From an uncultured Lachnospiraceae bacterium (GTDB lineage: Bacteria; Bacillota; Clostridia; Lachnospirales; Lachnospiraceae): 64,000 nt of DNA. This document shows positions 9,099 through 18,763 of this stretch, piece after piece; the first letter of the stretch is position 1, and the number at the start of each line of letters is the position of its first letter. The DNA is taken from NCBI GenBank assembly GCA_900551235.1, contig URUU01000002.1, positions 1 to 64,000 of the forward strand. The letters run 5' to 3'. A program made the translations under genes and the position numbers. Below the pieces are notes generated by a model. The model made no database searches and was not told where the DNA came from. It worked only from the letters and a program-made list of their open reading frames with translations.

Positions 9099-11423
9099 TT
9101 AATATCCTTCGATGTCCAGTTGTTCATTTGTCACACCGCCCGAATTTGTCGTATCGGTATTGGTGCTGTTATCCTGCAAAGGTGCCGGAACATTCGGATT
9201 CGATACACCGCCCTGATCTTCGATCGCCGTTGTCTGCTGCGTCGCCGATGTACCCGTGGAACCTGCATTTGCATCCGTCTGCTGCGTCTGCCGAATCACG
9301 TTTCCGTATTCATCCGTCTCCGGTGTCTGCGAAATCACATTGCCGTATTCATCGGTTTCCGGTGTCTGCGAAATCACATTGCCATATTCATCGGTTTCCG
9401 GTGTTGTCTGGATCACATTGCCATACTCATCGGTTTCCGGTGTCTCCGATTTTTTATTCTGCAAAGTAGCATTTCTTCCATTTTCCACATCTTCTCTGGT
9501 CAGTTCCAGTTCCTGGAGCAGCTCATCCGTAATTTCCTCTGTCTGAGGAATGTTCAGATATGGAAGCACTTCCATCATAATCTTTCTGGAAATGATCATC
9601 GAATAACCACCGGTAGACTGATCTTCTACGTTTGGTTCATCAATAACAACATAAACAACAATCTGCGGATCATCTACCGGCGCACAGCCGATAAAAGATA
9701 CCAGATATTTTCCTTCCCATCGAAGTCCGGTCTCCGGATTAATCTTCTCTGCGGTACCCGTCTTTCCGGCCACACGATATCCTGGAACACGGCCCTTTTT
9801 TCCGGTTCCGTCCTGAACCGTCTGCTCCATGGCATTCAGTACAAAATCTGCACTCCTGGAGGATACCGGCTGACGTACCACGACCGGATTGATATTTTTT
9901 ACAACTCCTCCGTTATCATCGAGAACCTGTTTGACCATATGCGGCTGATAATAATATCCGCCGTTTACTACCGCATTAAATGCCGCCAGCTCCTGTATCA
10001 TGGTACAGGTAAAGGTCTGTCCGAATGTATTGGTTGCAAGCTCTACTTCATGCATCGTATCCCGGTTATAAAGCACACCGGCACTTTCATTTGGCAGATC
10101 AATGCCTGTTGGTGTTCCAAAATTGAACAGTCGCTGATATTTCAGGAACGGAGTGATGCCCATTTTCATACCGATCTGCATCATACCGTCGTTGCAGGAA
10201 TTTTTGATAACATCACTTAAGGTTTCCTGCCCATGACCATAGATATTGTCACATTTAATCTCAGTATCGGTGACAAATTCACCGCCATCGCAGACATATG
10301 AATCATTTTCCGTGATTGCACCTGTCTCCAGAGCCGCTGCAACCGTGATCGGTTTGAATGTAGAACCCGGCTCAAAACTCTCAGATACACAGTAATTGTA
10401 CCATTTTTCATTCAGTGCATCGGAATGTTCTTCTTCTGTCATCGCTGCGATCTGCGCATCCGTGTATTTATCACTCAGATCGGTGGGATCCGTCAGATCA
10501 AAACCATGATTGCTCGCCATAGCATAGATCTCGCCATTCTGTGGATTTGCCACAATAACACCGATATTCTGTGCACCTTTTCCATCTTCTGCATCTTTTC
10601 CATATTCTTTGTCAAATTCTGCAATGTACTTTTCTACTACCTGCTGAATGTTGATATCGATCGTGGAGACGATGGTATTTCCGTTTTGGGAATCAATGAT
10701 CGTACGCTGCAGATCGGAATTTTCATCCAGATATCCAAACTCTCTGCCATCCGTTCCGCTGAGTACATCTGTGTAATAAGATTCCAGCCCGCATATACCG
10801 TCGCCGATGTCATTGGAAAATCCGATCACATTGCTTGCCAGTGTTTTCATCGGATAACTGCGGATATATCCTTCTTCAAACCATACACCCTGCACGCACT
10901 TGCGCCTTGCAAGATCGGTCTTGGTATACTCCTGTCCGTCCACTACTTCTGTATAGTCTTCAAAAGCCTGCTTGTCCTGCAGTGTGATCTTCTTTTTGAG
11001 GATCTGGTACTGACTGTCTTTTGTCTCATCAGAAGAGATCAGACTGCGAAGCTGCGTTTCATCTATCCCCAGAGTTTTTACCAGAGCATCTACAGTAGGC
11101 TCCACATAGTCCAGGTCCAGCTTTTCTCCGCTGTTAACTGCTTTGCAGTCCAGAATCACATTGTATACTTTTTCACTTTTGGCAAGCACATTCCCATTAC
11201 GGTCCTGAATCTCACCCCTCTTATAGGGAATCGTCCTGCTGTCATACTGCTTCTGTGACAATACCTGTTTGGCATAATTGTCACCGTTTTTTGCCGTAAT
11301 ATATACAATACGCAAATTTAATACCAGTAACGCAAACAATACTAATGCAAAAACACCCATCAGCTTTTTCTGCATTAGTATTGAAAAATGTCTTCTTTTT
11401 TTTCTTTTCTTTTTTTCTGCCAC
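9099..11423 (-). CDS. ftsI: Class B penicillin-binding protein, FtsI-like, with acidic repeat tail
   Basis: Septal transpeptidase, placed directly after ftsL. A basic cytoplasmic tail and one membrane segment (about residues 22-45) precede a PBP dimer domain and a transpeptidase domain. The catalytic motifs are STFK (SFEPGSTFKP), SCN (KNSCNDGM) and KTG (AGKTGTAEK), all intact. At roughly 775 residues it is longer than most FtsI. The excess is a Thr/Glu/Asp/Asn-rich extracellular tail of about 130 residues containing four 13-residue repeats built on ETDEYGNVI. GTG at 11423 is chosen over GTG at 11432 because the only ribosome site (AGGTGG) overlaps the earlier codon. No PASTA domains are present. 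Confidence 0.9.
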   Translation of the reverse strand: MAEKKKRKKRRHFSILMQKKLMGVFALVLFALLVLNLRIVYITAKNGDNYAKQVLSQKQYDSRTIPYKRGEIQDRNGNVLAKSEKVYNVILDCKAVNSGEKLDLDYVEPTVDALVKTLGIDETQLRSLISSDETKDSQYQILKKKITLQDKQAFEDYTEVVDGQEYTKTDLARRKCVQGVWFEEGYIRSYPMKTLASNVIGFSNDIGDGICGLESYYTDVLSGTDGREFGYLDENSDLQRTIIDSQNGNTIVSTIDINIQQVVEKYIAEFDKEYGKDAEDGKGAQNIGVIVANPQNGEIYAMASNHGFDLTDPTDLSDKYTDAQIAAMTEEEHSDALNEKWYNYCVSESFEPGSTFKPITVAAALETGAITENDSYVCDGGEFVTDTEIKCDNIYGHGQETLSDVIKNSCNDGMMQIGMKMGITPFLKYQRLFNFGTPTGIDLPNESAGVLYNRDTMHEVELATNTFGQTFTCTMIQELAAFNAVVNGGYYYQPHMVKQVLDDNGGVVKNINPVVVRQPVSSRSADFVLNAMEQTVQDGTGKKGRVPGYRVAGKTGTAEKINPETGLRWEGKYLVSFIGCAPVDDPQIVVYVVIDEPNVEDQSTGGYSMIISRKIMMEVLPYLNIPQTEEITDELLQELELTREDVENGRNATLQNKKSETPETDEYGNVIQTTPETDEYGNVISQTPETDEYGNVISQTPETDEYGNVIRQTQQTDANAGSTGTSATQQTTAIEDQGGVSNPNVPAPLQDNSTNTDTTNSGGVTNEQLDIEGY
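9294..9437 (-). repeat. Four tandem 39-bp repeats encoding ETDEYGNVI units
   Basis: The nine-residue motif ETDEYGNVI is encoded at 9294-9320, 9333-9359, 9372-9398 and 9411-9437, an exact 39-bp period. The linkers are QTP-like. The copies are nearly identical at DNA level, so this is a recent in-frame tandem expansion that can change copy number by slippage. It lies in the extracellular tail of the FtsI-like PBP. Confidence 0.9.
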
Positions 11424-11456
11424 CTGTACCACCTGTCTGATTACTTAAAGCTGTTC

Positions 11457-11963
11457 TTATTCGGCAGGAACGTCTTCATACTGCCGTACATAATCACTGC
11501 TCTTGTCATCATATGTCTTTACCTGTTCTTCACCGGCATAAACCATTCCAAGCTTGTTGATCGCAATATCCCGGATCGTATCCAGATTGACGGATGTCAA
11601 TGCATTTTCATAAGCTGCATCATTCTGCTGCTTCAGATCTGCAAGCTGACTTTCCAGTGATGCCGTCTGATTACGGAATGTCGTATTCTGTGCCTGTAAC
11701 TTGAGATAATTTACACATACAAACAGTGTCATAACCCCGGCAAGAGCCAGAAATGCCACATATCCAAAATTCATCTGCAATGCACGTGCACGGTTGCGTT
11801 TTGTTCTTGCACTTGTCTTTTTTCTGCGTTCCGGCTGTCTTTCTGTTTTTGTCCTCTCCGGCACAGGGCGAGTCTGCGGTTTTCGAACGGTATTTCCGTC
11901 AATGTAACCATATCGGCTTGTCCGTCTGTTATTGTCACTTCTGCGATAACCTCTGTCTGCCAT
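11457..11963 (-). CDS. ftsL: Cell division protein FtsL-like
   Basis: Small bitopic divisome protein of 168 residues. A long basic, Arg/Lys-rich cytoplasmic region (residues 1-64) is followed by one membrane segment (about 67-87), then a heptad-rich coiled coil (LKLQAQNTTFRNQTASLESQ onwards) and a short acidic tail. These features and the position between rsmH and a class B PBP identify it, since FtsL sequences are poorly conserved. A strong AGGAGG precedes the ATG. It is expected to pair with a DivIC/FtsB protein and FtsQ to activate FtsW-FtsI. The N-terminal extension is longer than in Bacillus FtsL. Confidence 0.88.
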   Translation of the reverse strand: MADRGYRRSDNNRRTSRYGYIDGNTVRKPQTRPVPERTKTERQPERRKKTSARTKRNRARALQMNFGYVAFLALAGVMTLFVCVNYLKLQAQNTTFRNQTASLESQLADLKQQNDAAYENALTSVNLDTIRDIAINKLGMVYAGEEQVKTYDDKSSDYVRQYEDVPAE

Positions 11964-12007
11964 ATCGACTCCTCCTGTCTTTTTATCTTAGTTCTGCTTC
12001 CAGTGCC

Positions 12008-12961
12008 TTATGCTTCCGGCTGTTCACGCCTTCTTTCAAATACACGAAGCTTGGAACTTTTTGCCCGTTTATTATATTCCAGTTCTTCCTCATCCGGTAC
12101 GATCGGTTTTCTTGTAACCACAATACCTTTTGATTTCCTGTCGCATACACAGACAGGAAATTCTCTTGGACAAATACATGGATTTTCATTTTTTCTGAAA
12201 TTGTTTTTCACGATCCTATCTTCCAGTGAGTGGAACGTGATTACACAGATCCTTCCTTCGTCATTCAGGAAATCAATCATACTGTCAAGTGAATCACGAA
12301 GTACTTCCAGTTCTCTGTTCAGTTCAATACGTATCGCCTGAAATGTCTTTTTGGCCGGGTGTCCGCCTACTGCTCGGACTTTCATAGGTATGGCTGCTTT
12401 TATGATTTGAATTAACTCCCCAGTTGTTTCAATTTCCTTCTGCTGCCTTGCTTTTACAATGTGTTTTGCGATATTTTTTGCAAACTTTTCCTCTCCGTAA
12501 TCACGGATAATGCGATACAGTTCCATTTCACTGTATCCGTTCACAATATCTTTCGCGGTCATATCCTGTCGCTGATCCATCCTCATGTCAAGTGGTGCGT
12601 CTTCACGGTACGTAAAGCCCCGCTCTGCCGTGTCCAGTTGGTAGGAGGATACCCCGAGATCCAAAATGATTCCATCTACTGACGAAATTCCAATGTTTTC
12701 CAGTTCTTTTACCATATCGCAGTAGTTGCTGCGGATAATGGTCACTTTATCGCTAAACTCCCCTAAGCGCTCTTTTGCCGCTTCTATCGCGTCTGCATCC
12801 TGATCAATGCCAATCAGCCTTCCTTTTTCAGAAAGATGTCTGCAAATCTCATAAGAATGACCGCCGCCGCCAAGCGTGCCGTCTACGTATATGCCGTCCG
12901 GCCTGATCTGCAAAGCTTCTATCGTTTCCTTCAATAATACAGATTTGTGTTTAAATTCCAT
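12008..12961 (-). CDS. rsmH: 16S rRNA (cytosine-1402-N4)-methyltransferase RsmH (MraW)
   Basis: SAM-dependent methyltransferase modifying C1402 in the decoding centre of 16S rRNA. The 317-residue product starts MEFKHKSVLLKE and has the SAM-binding DGTLGGGGHS motif (near residue 27), the GIILDLGVSSYQLD motif (near residue 103), and the late VITFHSLEDRIVK motif. GGGGAGG lies at the usual distance before the ATG, and the gene starts 15 nt after mraZ. The mraZ-rsmH pair is the normal head of dcw operons. Confidence 0.97.
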   Translation of the reverse strand: MEFKHKSVLLKETIEALQIRPDGIYVDGTLGGGGHSYEICRHLSEKGRLIGIDQDADAIEAAKERLGEFSDKVTIIRSNYCDMVKELENIGISSVDGIILDLGVSSYQLDTAERGFTYREDAPLDMRMDQRQDMTAKDIVNGYSEMELYRIIRDYGEEKFAKNIAKHIVKARQQKEIETTGELIQIIKAAIPMKVRAVGGHPAKKTFQAIRIELNRELEVLRDSLDSMIDFLNDEGRICVITFHSLEDRIVKNNFRKNENPCICPREFPVCVCDRKSKGIVVTRKPIVPDEEELEYNKRAKSSKLRVFERRREQPEA

Positions 12962-12976
12962 ATTGTCCTCCCCAGG

Positions 12977-13408
12977 CTATATGCAAAGTCCCAAATCTGA
13001 CATCTGCTCTGCAATCTCATCCATGTCATCGCAGGAATTGTTTTCTATCCATTTGGTTTTGCTCCATATTTCAATCCTGTTCAACATCCCCGTAAGCACT
13101 ACATCTTTTTCAAGACCAGCAAATTCTCTTAATGTCAGAGGTAAGAGAACTCTCCCCTGCTTGTCTAGTTCACATGGAGTAGCTCCCGCCACAAAAAAAC
13201 GCGAGAACTGCCTTGCGCTCTTGTTTGTAAGTGGTAAGGCTTTCAGTTTTTCTTCGAACGTCTGCCATTCATGATTGGGAAACACAAACAAACATCCATC
13301 CAGACCTCTGGTAACGACAAACTCTTCTCCGAGTTCCTCTCTGAATCTGGAAGGGATGATCAGTCTGCCTTTGGTATCAACTGTATGATTGTATTCACCC
13401 ATGAACAT
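12977..13408 (-). CDS. mraZ: Transcriptional regulator MraZ
   Basis: AbrB-like DNA-binding protein that autoregulates the dcw operon. The 143-residue product has the MFMGEYNHTVDTKGR start and two SpoVT/AbrB repeats, the second around CELDKQGRVLLP. The frame extends upstream to GTG at 13417, but ATG at 13408 is 8 nt from AGAAGG and gives the family's normal N-terminus. It is the first gene of the cluster, and its predicted operator (four GTGG boxes) lies 44-82 bp upstream. Confidence 0.96.
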   Translation of the reverse strand: MFMGEYNHTVDTKGRLIIPSRFREELGEEFVVTRGLDGCLFVFPNHEWQTFEEKLKALPLTNKSARQFSRFFVAGATPCELDKQGRVLLPLTLREFAGLEKDVVLTGMLNRIEIWSKTKWIENNSCDDMDEIAEQMSDLGLCI

Positions 13409-13451
13409 AGGACGCACCTTCTTTCGTGCTGCAGTGTCAGCATGGTTATTT

Positions 13452-13490
13452 CACTCCATTTCAATCCACTATACACCACTTTTCACCACT
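13452..13490 (-). promoter_or_regulatory. MraZ operator: four direct repeats at 10-bp spacing
   Basis: On the minus strand GTGG occurs at 13486-13489, 13476-13479 and 13466-13469, with the variant ATGG at 13456-13459. All are exactly 10 bp apart, so they lie on one face of the helix. MraZ proteins are known to bind short direct repeats of this type ahead of their own gene. The array lies from about +3 to +40 relative to the predicted start, consistent with repression by a roadblock. Confidence 0.8.
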
Positions 13491-13499
13491 TATGTGTTA

Positions 13500-13528
13500 A
13501 TAATATCCCAAAGAGCATAAAAAGGCAA
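13500..13528 (-). promoter_or_regulatory. Promoter of the mraZ-dcw operon
   Basis: TTGCCT (-35, 13523-13528) and TATTAT (-10, 13500-13505) lie 17 bp apart on the minus strand, directly upstream of the MraZ boxes. No other credible promoter was seen between the preceding terminator and mraZ. Confidence 0.72.
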
Positions 13529-13615
13529 GTGTTTCTTAGCGTTATTTTTCATTTTTTTCTGTGTGCTTTGTCTGTTTTTCACCGTCATATGTCACCAACT
13601 GCCAGAACCTGGCAG

Positions 13616-13650
13616 GAAAAATACCGGCACGGAAAAACCATGCCGGTACA
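13616..13650 (-). terminator. Rho-independent terminator of the CotH-kinase gene
   Basis: The arms TACCGGCA and TGCCGGTA (13621-13628, 13640-13647) form a GC-rich stem followed by five T residues on the minus strand. It lies just after the stop at 13663 and separates the surface-protein gene from the dcw promoter. Confidence 0.9.
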
Positions 13651-13662
13651 CTTCTCTTTGTA

Positions 13663-16600
13663 TTATTTTACTTTTACTGCTTTTGCCTTTTTCGCAGGAC
13701 TGTATGTTTTTCTCTTTACCGTTATGATACGGTAAAAATATTTCTTGCCTTTTTTCAGTCCCTTTTTGTCTGTATAAGCAGTCTTTGTTCCCTTTTTCAG
13801 GACAGCAATGCGCTGATATCCACTGTCTTTTTTGGTGGAACGGTATACCAGATATCCGGTCGCGCCGCTTACTTTCTTCCATTTTAAGGTTACGGTCTTT
13901 TTACCCTTTGCTTTTGCCGTCACTTTCGCAGTTGTTTTCGGAAGAGTGATGCTCTTTTCCGATCCCGCAGCACTGATACTGCTGCCTTTCACGGCTTTTG
14001 CAAAATAAAATACTCTTCCGCTTACAGGATTTTCATCGTAAAATACGGTTCCGGTGCCTTCTCCTATCAGAACTTCCCTGTTTCCTTTTCTGCGGTAAAC
14101 CTGATATCCTTCTGCACCTGCTGCCGGGATTACCTGGATCTCCACCTGTACGCTTTTCTTATTTGCAATGCTCTTTACGCTGGCAAGTGCCGGTGCCGCA
14201 GGCACTTCCGGCGCCGGTTTCGGTGTTGGATTCGGTGCAGGTGTTGGCGGGTTTGGATTTGGGGTTGGATTTGGTTTCGGTGTTTCTTTTTTCTCCCATT
14301 TTGCACAGAGTGTGATATCCGCGGTAACCGGTGTATCAAAATCATATTTCTGATCTCCCAGGTACCATCCAAGGAAAGTATATCCGTCTTTCTGCACTGC
14401 TTCCCTCGCGCTTACTTTCTCTCCTTCTTTTACGGAAACGTCCTCTGTCTGTCCGTCCGCATCAAAGGTAACGGTATAACGTTTCACCGGTGTGACAACG
14501 TCTTTCATGCCCCAGCTTCCGTCTGCCAGGCTTCTTGGATATTTCTTATCCACTGCTGCTGCATCATCTTTATAGCTGACCACTTCAAAATCTGCCGCGT
14601 TGTTATTTGTATCTGCAAAATCTTTGCGGCGGATAGCCTTCTGTTTGCTGATCGTACCATCCGGAAGTGCCGCACCCTCTACATTTCCTTCGTTTACAGA
14701 AACGGCATCGGCTGCCTTGCTTCCATTGTAAAGTGTAATCTGATATCTCTTATTATCTATCGTCTGTGTCCATTCCTTGTCATATTTGCTTACGGTAAAC
14801 TTGATCAGATCCGGCGTACTGTCATCCTGTGCCTCGCAGCGGATCAGATACGATGTATGTGCCGGTACGTTTCCGGAAAGCTCCAGTTTTACTTCCTGCG
14901 GTGCATTGCTCTTTCCATTTGACAGATAGCCAATACTGTAACCACTCAGTGAGATTGCAGCATCCGTCGGATTGTAAAGTTCGATAAAGCTGTGGCTTAC
15001 CGGTGTGCTGTCATTTGCACAGCCGCCATATACCTGATTGATAATCAGATGGTCGTTTTTCAGTTCTTCTTTTATAACCGCTGCCGTTGCCGCACTGACA
15101 AGCGTACCGGTCTCGATCGAGCTGGTCACTGCAACGGTGATCGTTTTGCCGATTTCTGCTTCTGTGACGGTATAGGTCTCTCCGGCTGCGCCTTCAATTG
15201 CTGTGCCGTCTGCCATCCACTGATAGGAAAGCGTTCCGGTGTTGTTGCTGTCTTTTACTTCCGCACGCAGCACCGCACCCACTTTTGCATCACCGCTAAT
15301 GGTAACCGTTCCGCTTAAAGCATCGGCTGCCACTTTTTTTGTGAAATCCACATAACTGCTGATGCTGCCATTTGAGAGCAGATTGCCGGATGCATCCATA
15401 CCGCGTACCTGTACGGTATTCATTTTACCATCTTCTTTTATCAGAAGACTGTCCGGTGCTTCATACACTGCAGTTCCATTGGTCACATCTGTGGCTGCGG
15501 CAAGCACTCCATTCACATAGAAGCCAACTTTTTTCACACTGCTGCTGCCGGTCTGTACCGTCAGCGTTGTAGTATTTTCTTTTGTGGTGTCTGCACTTAC
15601 CGAAATAGCGCTGGATGCTTTGTATTTTCCAAGAGATGCCAGCAGTGTATCCACACTTGTAAATTGCCCATCCAGCCACTCCAGACGGTTCTGAAGGAAA
15701 GTCCGCAGACGTTCCACTTCACTTTCAAAGGTAACATGCGCTCTTACATAGCCGGATTCGTAGTTGGCATTTCCGGATTCCAGCAGGTATTCTTTCTGCT
15801 GATCCAGGATACCGCCTGTTTTTACGATATCTTCAAAATTCTGACGGTTTTCCTTATAACATTCATAAAGTTTTGTCACAAAATACGGATCTCCGATCAG
15901 ACTCTTATACCATGAATTGGCCTGTGCTTCCGCAGATCTTGTCACCACCATCCATGCACGGTAATTGCCGGTCTCTCCTGCACTGATCTGGCTGTTGGAA
16001 GTCCAGTCCATATCCCAGACAGGTCCGATGAAAAGCTTTCCGCCCAGGTCTTTGTACATATACGTACTCTTCTTCATCGTCTCAGTGTTCCAGTAGAATT
16101 CATTCAACATCAGATAGCGTACCAGGGAATCCATATCAACGAGATCGGTATAGTGTTTTTTCTCACCCTGGTAAGTGGCATAGAAATCACTGGCATTAAA
16201 ACTGTCCTCCACTGCCTGAATATACTCCTTAGCTGTATTGAACATGGTTGTGTTTGTATTTGCATACTCTGGATTTTTGAACATGATCGGCTGTTTTGCA
16301 TTGGTTGTAAATTTTGATTTTTCATCGTAATAAGCATCCAGTTCAAACAGAAAGCCACCCGATACATCCACGCTGCCGTCCGTATTCTTTGGCAGACCGG
16401 TATAATAGTCCCCGATCCGATAGGTCTGACCATTGTATGTGACACTGCCGCTGGTGATCCAGTCCAGATGCTCAGTCAGATAATCCTCCAGTGCATCTTT
16501 TGCATCGCCTTTGATATTTTCTTTTTTGGCGATCGCTTTTGCCACATCGCTTGCCGTATCTTCCCAGTTGTGGATATTCACTCTGGACTTGTCGATCCTG

Positions 16601-18537
16601 ACGTTTCCGACAAGCTGATAATTTCCTGCATAAACACCGTTTAAGATCACTTCCACATTGGCCGATTTCAGATATACCATACCCATCGTTCCGGACAGAT
16701 CATAAGAAGTCTTATTTCTCAGCAGAGACTCATCCATATAGTTTGCCAGAAGTGCCCAGTGCTTGCTGGTTCCAAAGCCGAACAGATCTGTTTTGGTATC
16801 CAGTTTGATCTTATATGGAAGCTTGCTGTAACTCATATTCCAGGTACTGTTTCCACGGCCGCGGATAGAAATACCTCCATCGTAAAGGGTTGAATTGGTA
16901 CTGTTGAAGTTATCATTTCCCTGAATCCGCATAGTCGCAGATTTGTATACTTCCTTGCTTGTAATACCATATCCATCCTCCGTGTCAATATAAATAACCG
17001 GCAGTTTGCTGCAGTAAATTTTCTTTTCTGCAACAGTCGCTCCTGTCGTTTTTAAACTTGCACGCACGGTAAGAAACGTATTCAGATCGCTGGCAGATGG
17101 TGTGTAACTGTCGCTCTCTGACAGAGTAGTCCTGCTGTTCTGCCATACATAAGTAAATTCGGTATCTGCCGGTGCATTTTTTACGGATGCTTTCATCTTC
17201 TGCCCCGGTTTTGCATATTCTTTGTCAAATTCAAGTTCCAGATTGGATTTGACTGTCACCCTGACTGTTTTCGTCTTGCCGCCGGAGGTTGCTGCCGTCA
17301 GCGTCACCTCGGTATCTGCCAGTACGCCTTTTACCTCTGCTGTACTTCCGTTTACAGTGATCACATCCGGATCACTGCTGCTCCAGTTGATCGTCTCTTC
17401 GCCGTTCTCTCCACTGTAAGTAGTCGGCAATGTAAAGTTTTGGGTGACAGAATCTGCTTTGTCACCATCTGCAAACGTCGGTGACGGAATCGGTACTGCC
17501 ACTTTTCCATCAGCAATCTTTGGCAGAACCTGACCGCTCTTTGCCACATACCAGTAATCGGAACCAAGCTTTTCTGCCAGTGCTTCGCTTTTCAGTTCAC
17601 TCTCGCTGATCTCGCTGTCCTGTGTATAACCTATTCCAGTTCCGGCAAGGTAAAAGCAATTCATAATGTTTGCCGTATTGGAACTTACATTCACACTCTG
17701 GCTGTAGCCGTTGATACCATATCCACTGGAACCTTTATAAGTAACGTTTCCTGTGTTCAGGCAGGAAGACAGGCTTCCGATCTCACCACCCTGATAAATT
17801 CTTCCGATGATCCCACCGCAGCGTACCGGTGGTGTGGAAACGGCTGATGCCACCTCAATCGAAGCTGCATTGTACAGGTTGCTCATCTGTACACCAGCCG
17901 TGTTATTTCGTGACTGTCCGATGATTCCTCCGACACCGATCAGGTCGCCGCCGTTGTCCGCAGTCACCTTGATACTTCCGTCAAGCACTGCCACATTGTC
18001 GATTTTTACAAATCCATCTGCATCTGCTGCCAGCGTACCGATCGTATCTCCGCCTCCTAGATTGTGCTCAATGGATACTTCCGTAAATACAATATTTTTT
18101 ACTTCTGCATAATCGGATGCGTTATCGCTTCCCAGCATCGCAAACAGTCCGGACTGACTCTTGGCATATCCATTGACGGCCCCATCCGCTGTGATGGTAA
18201 GACCGGAGATCACATGCCCGTCTCCGTTAAACGTTCCGTTAAAGACACGCTCGCCGGTAACCTGTGCATAGGTATCTCCGCCGCTGCCGCCGATCGGCGT
18301 CCAGTTCTCACCGCTAAGATCAATATCCTCTGTCAGGATATAGTCCCCGTTCATCGGATAAGCTGCATCTTTTCCGATTTTCTCCAGCTCGGCCGCATTG
18401 GAAATCCGAATCTGGTCTGATACATCTGCTGCTTTTGCATCCTGCGTCTTTGAAACCACGCTCAGACTGGAAACCGTCATGACAAACGCAAGTCCTGCCG
18501 CAAGACTCCTCCTTAATTTTTTTTGTACTTTTTTCAT
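13663..18537 (-). CDS. Large secreted CotH-kinase / lamin-tail multidomain protein
   Basis: Secreted protein of 1624 residues with an N-terminal signal peptide (about 1-36, ending in an Ala-rich site). In order: a beta-helical GLUG-like region with ENWTPIGG and FNGTFNGDGH motifs (about 40-330); an atrophied bacterial Ig-like domain (about 355-430); a CotH kinase domain (about 515-900) with SIRGRGNST and the GPVWDMDW active-site motif near 840; Ig-like segments with SYQWMADGT; a lamin-tail domain starting INQVYGG (about 1150-1265); an InlB-type B-repeat (about 1345-1415, FLGWYLGDQKYDF); a Pro-rich linker; and two fibronectin-III-like domains rich in Lys. CotH domains are protein kinases in spore coats, but the substrate here is unknown. 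It has its own promoter and terminator. No LPXTG motif is present. Confidence 0.9.
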   Translation of the reverse strand: MKKVQKKLRRSLAAGLAFVMTVSSLSVVSKTQDAKAADVSDQIRISNAAELEKIGKDAAYPMNGDYILTEDIDLSGENWTPIGGSGGDTYAQVTGERVFNGTFNGDGHVISGLTITADGAVNGYAKSQSGLFAMLGSDNASDYAEVKNIVFTEVSIEHNLGGGDTIGTLAADADGFVKIDNVAVLDGSIKVTADNGGDLIGVGGIIGQSRNNTAGVQMSNLYNAASIEVASAVSTPPVRCGGIIGRIYQGGEIGSLSSCLNTGNVTYKGSSGYGINGYSQSVNVSSNTANIMNCFYLAGTGIGYTQDSEISESELKSEALAEKLGSDYWYVAKSGQVLPKIADGKVAVPIPSPTFADGDKADSVTQNFTLPTTYSGENGEETINWSSSDPDVITVNGSTAEVKGVLADTEVTLTAATSGGKTKTVRVTVKSNLELEFDKEYAKPGQKMKASVKNAPADTEFTYVWQNSRTTLSESDSYTPSASDLNTFLTVRASLKTTGATVAEKKIYCSKLPVIYIDTEDGYGITSKEVYKSATMRIQGNDNFNSTNSTLYDGGISIRGRGNSTWNMSYSKLPYKIKLDTKTDLFGFGTSKHWALLANYMDESLLRNKTSYDLSGTMGMVYLKSANVEVILNGVYAGNYQLVGNVRIDKSRVNIHNWEDTASDVAKAIAKKENIKGDAKDALEDYLTEHLDWITSGSVTYNGQTYRIGDYYTGLPKNTDGSVDVSGGFLFELDAYYDEKSKFTTNAKQPIMFKNPEYANTNTTMFNTAKEYIQAVEDSFNASDFYATYQGEKKHYTDLVDMDSLVRYLMLNEFYWNTETMKKSTYMYKDLGGKLFIGPVWDMDWTSNSQISAGETGNYRAWMVVTRSAEAQANSWYKSLIGDPYFVTKLYECYKENRQNFEDIVKTGGILDQQKEYLLESGNANYESGYVRAHVTFESEVERLRTFLQNRLEWLDGQFTSVDTLLASLGKYKASSAISVSADTTKENTTTLTVQTGSSSVKKVGFYVNGVLAAATDVTNGTAVYEAPDSLLIKEDGKMNTVQVRGMDASGNLLSNGSISSYVDFTKKVAADALSGTVTISGDAKVGAVLRAEVKDSNNTGTLSYQWMADGTAIEGAAGETYTVTEAEIGKTITVAVTSSIETGTLVSAATAAVIKEELKNDHLIINQVYGGCANDSTPVSHSFIELYNPTDAAISLSGYSIGYLSNGKSNAPQEVKLELSGNVPAHTSYLIRCEAQDDSTPDLIKFTVSKYDKEWTQTIDNKRYQITLYNGSKAADAVSVNEGNVEGAALPDGTISKQKAIRRKDFADTNNNAADFEVVSYKDDAAAVDKKYPRSLADGSWGMKDVVTPVKRYTVTFDADGQTEDVSVKEGEKVSAREAVQKDGYTFLGWYLGDQKYDFDTPVTADITLCAKWEKKETPKPNPTPNPNPPTPAPNPTPKPAPEVPAAPALASVKSIANKKSVQVEIQVIPAAGAEGYQVYRRKGNREVLIGEGTGTVFYDENPVSGRVFYFAKAVKGSSISAAGSEKSITLPKTTAKVTAKAKGKKTVTLKWKKVSGATGYLVYRSTKKDSGYQRIAVLKKGTKTAYTDKKGLKKGKKYFYRIITVKRKTYSPAKKAKAVKVK

Positions 18538-18588
18538 ATCTGCCTCCTATTTTCGTGACTCTTTTCGAATACTTTTACCAATATTTTT

Positions 18589-18617
18589 ATTTTACCACAG
18601 GATTTTTTGTTTGTCAT
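18589..18617 (-). promoter_or_regulatory. Promoter of the CotH-kinase gene
   Basis: ATGACA (18612-18617) and TAAAAT (18589-18594) are 17 bp apart on the minus strand, with TGG directly before the -10 hexamer giving an extended -10. A near-identical element (TATGGTAAAAT) drives the neighbouring DUF6273 gene. Confidence 0.6.
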
Positions 18618-18711
18618 GTGAAATTAAACTGAAATTAAGCTGGCAAGTATTTTTTATGTGTATGCCAAAACAGAAAGCGAAAAAAACTGGAAATTTTATA
18701 AATAGAGAACC

Positions 18712-18747
18712 TAAAAAAGTCAGCCTCTCGTTTCCGAAAAGCTGACT
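18712..18747 (-). terminator. Rho-independent terminator of the DUF6273 surface-protein gene
   Basis: The arms AGTCAGC and GCTGACT are followed by TTTTTT on the minus strand, just after the stop codon at 18764. Confidence 0.9.
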
Positions 18748-18763
18748 CCTTTATTCTTATACT

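Noticed and set aside
8877..10220. Plus-strand frame of 447 codons
   Set aside because: Lies antisense across the two PBP genes, which have clear catalytic motifs. The translation is Cys/His/Arg-rich with no domain, typical of a shadow frame.
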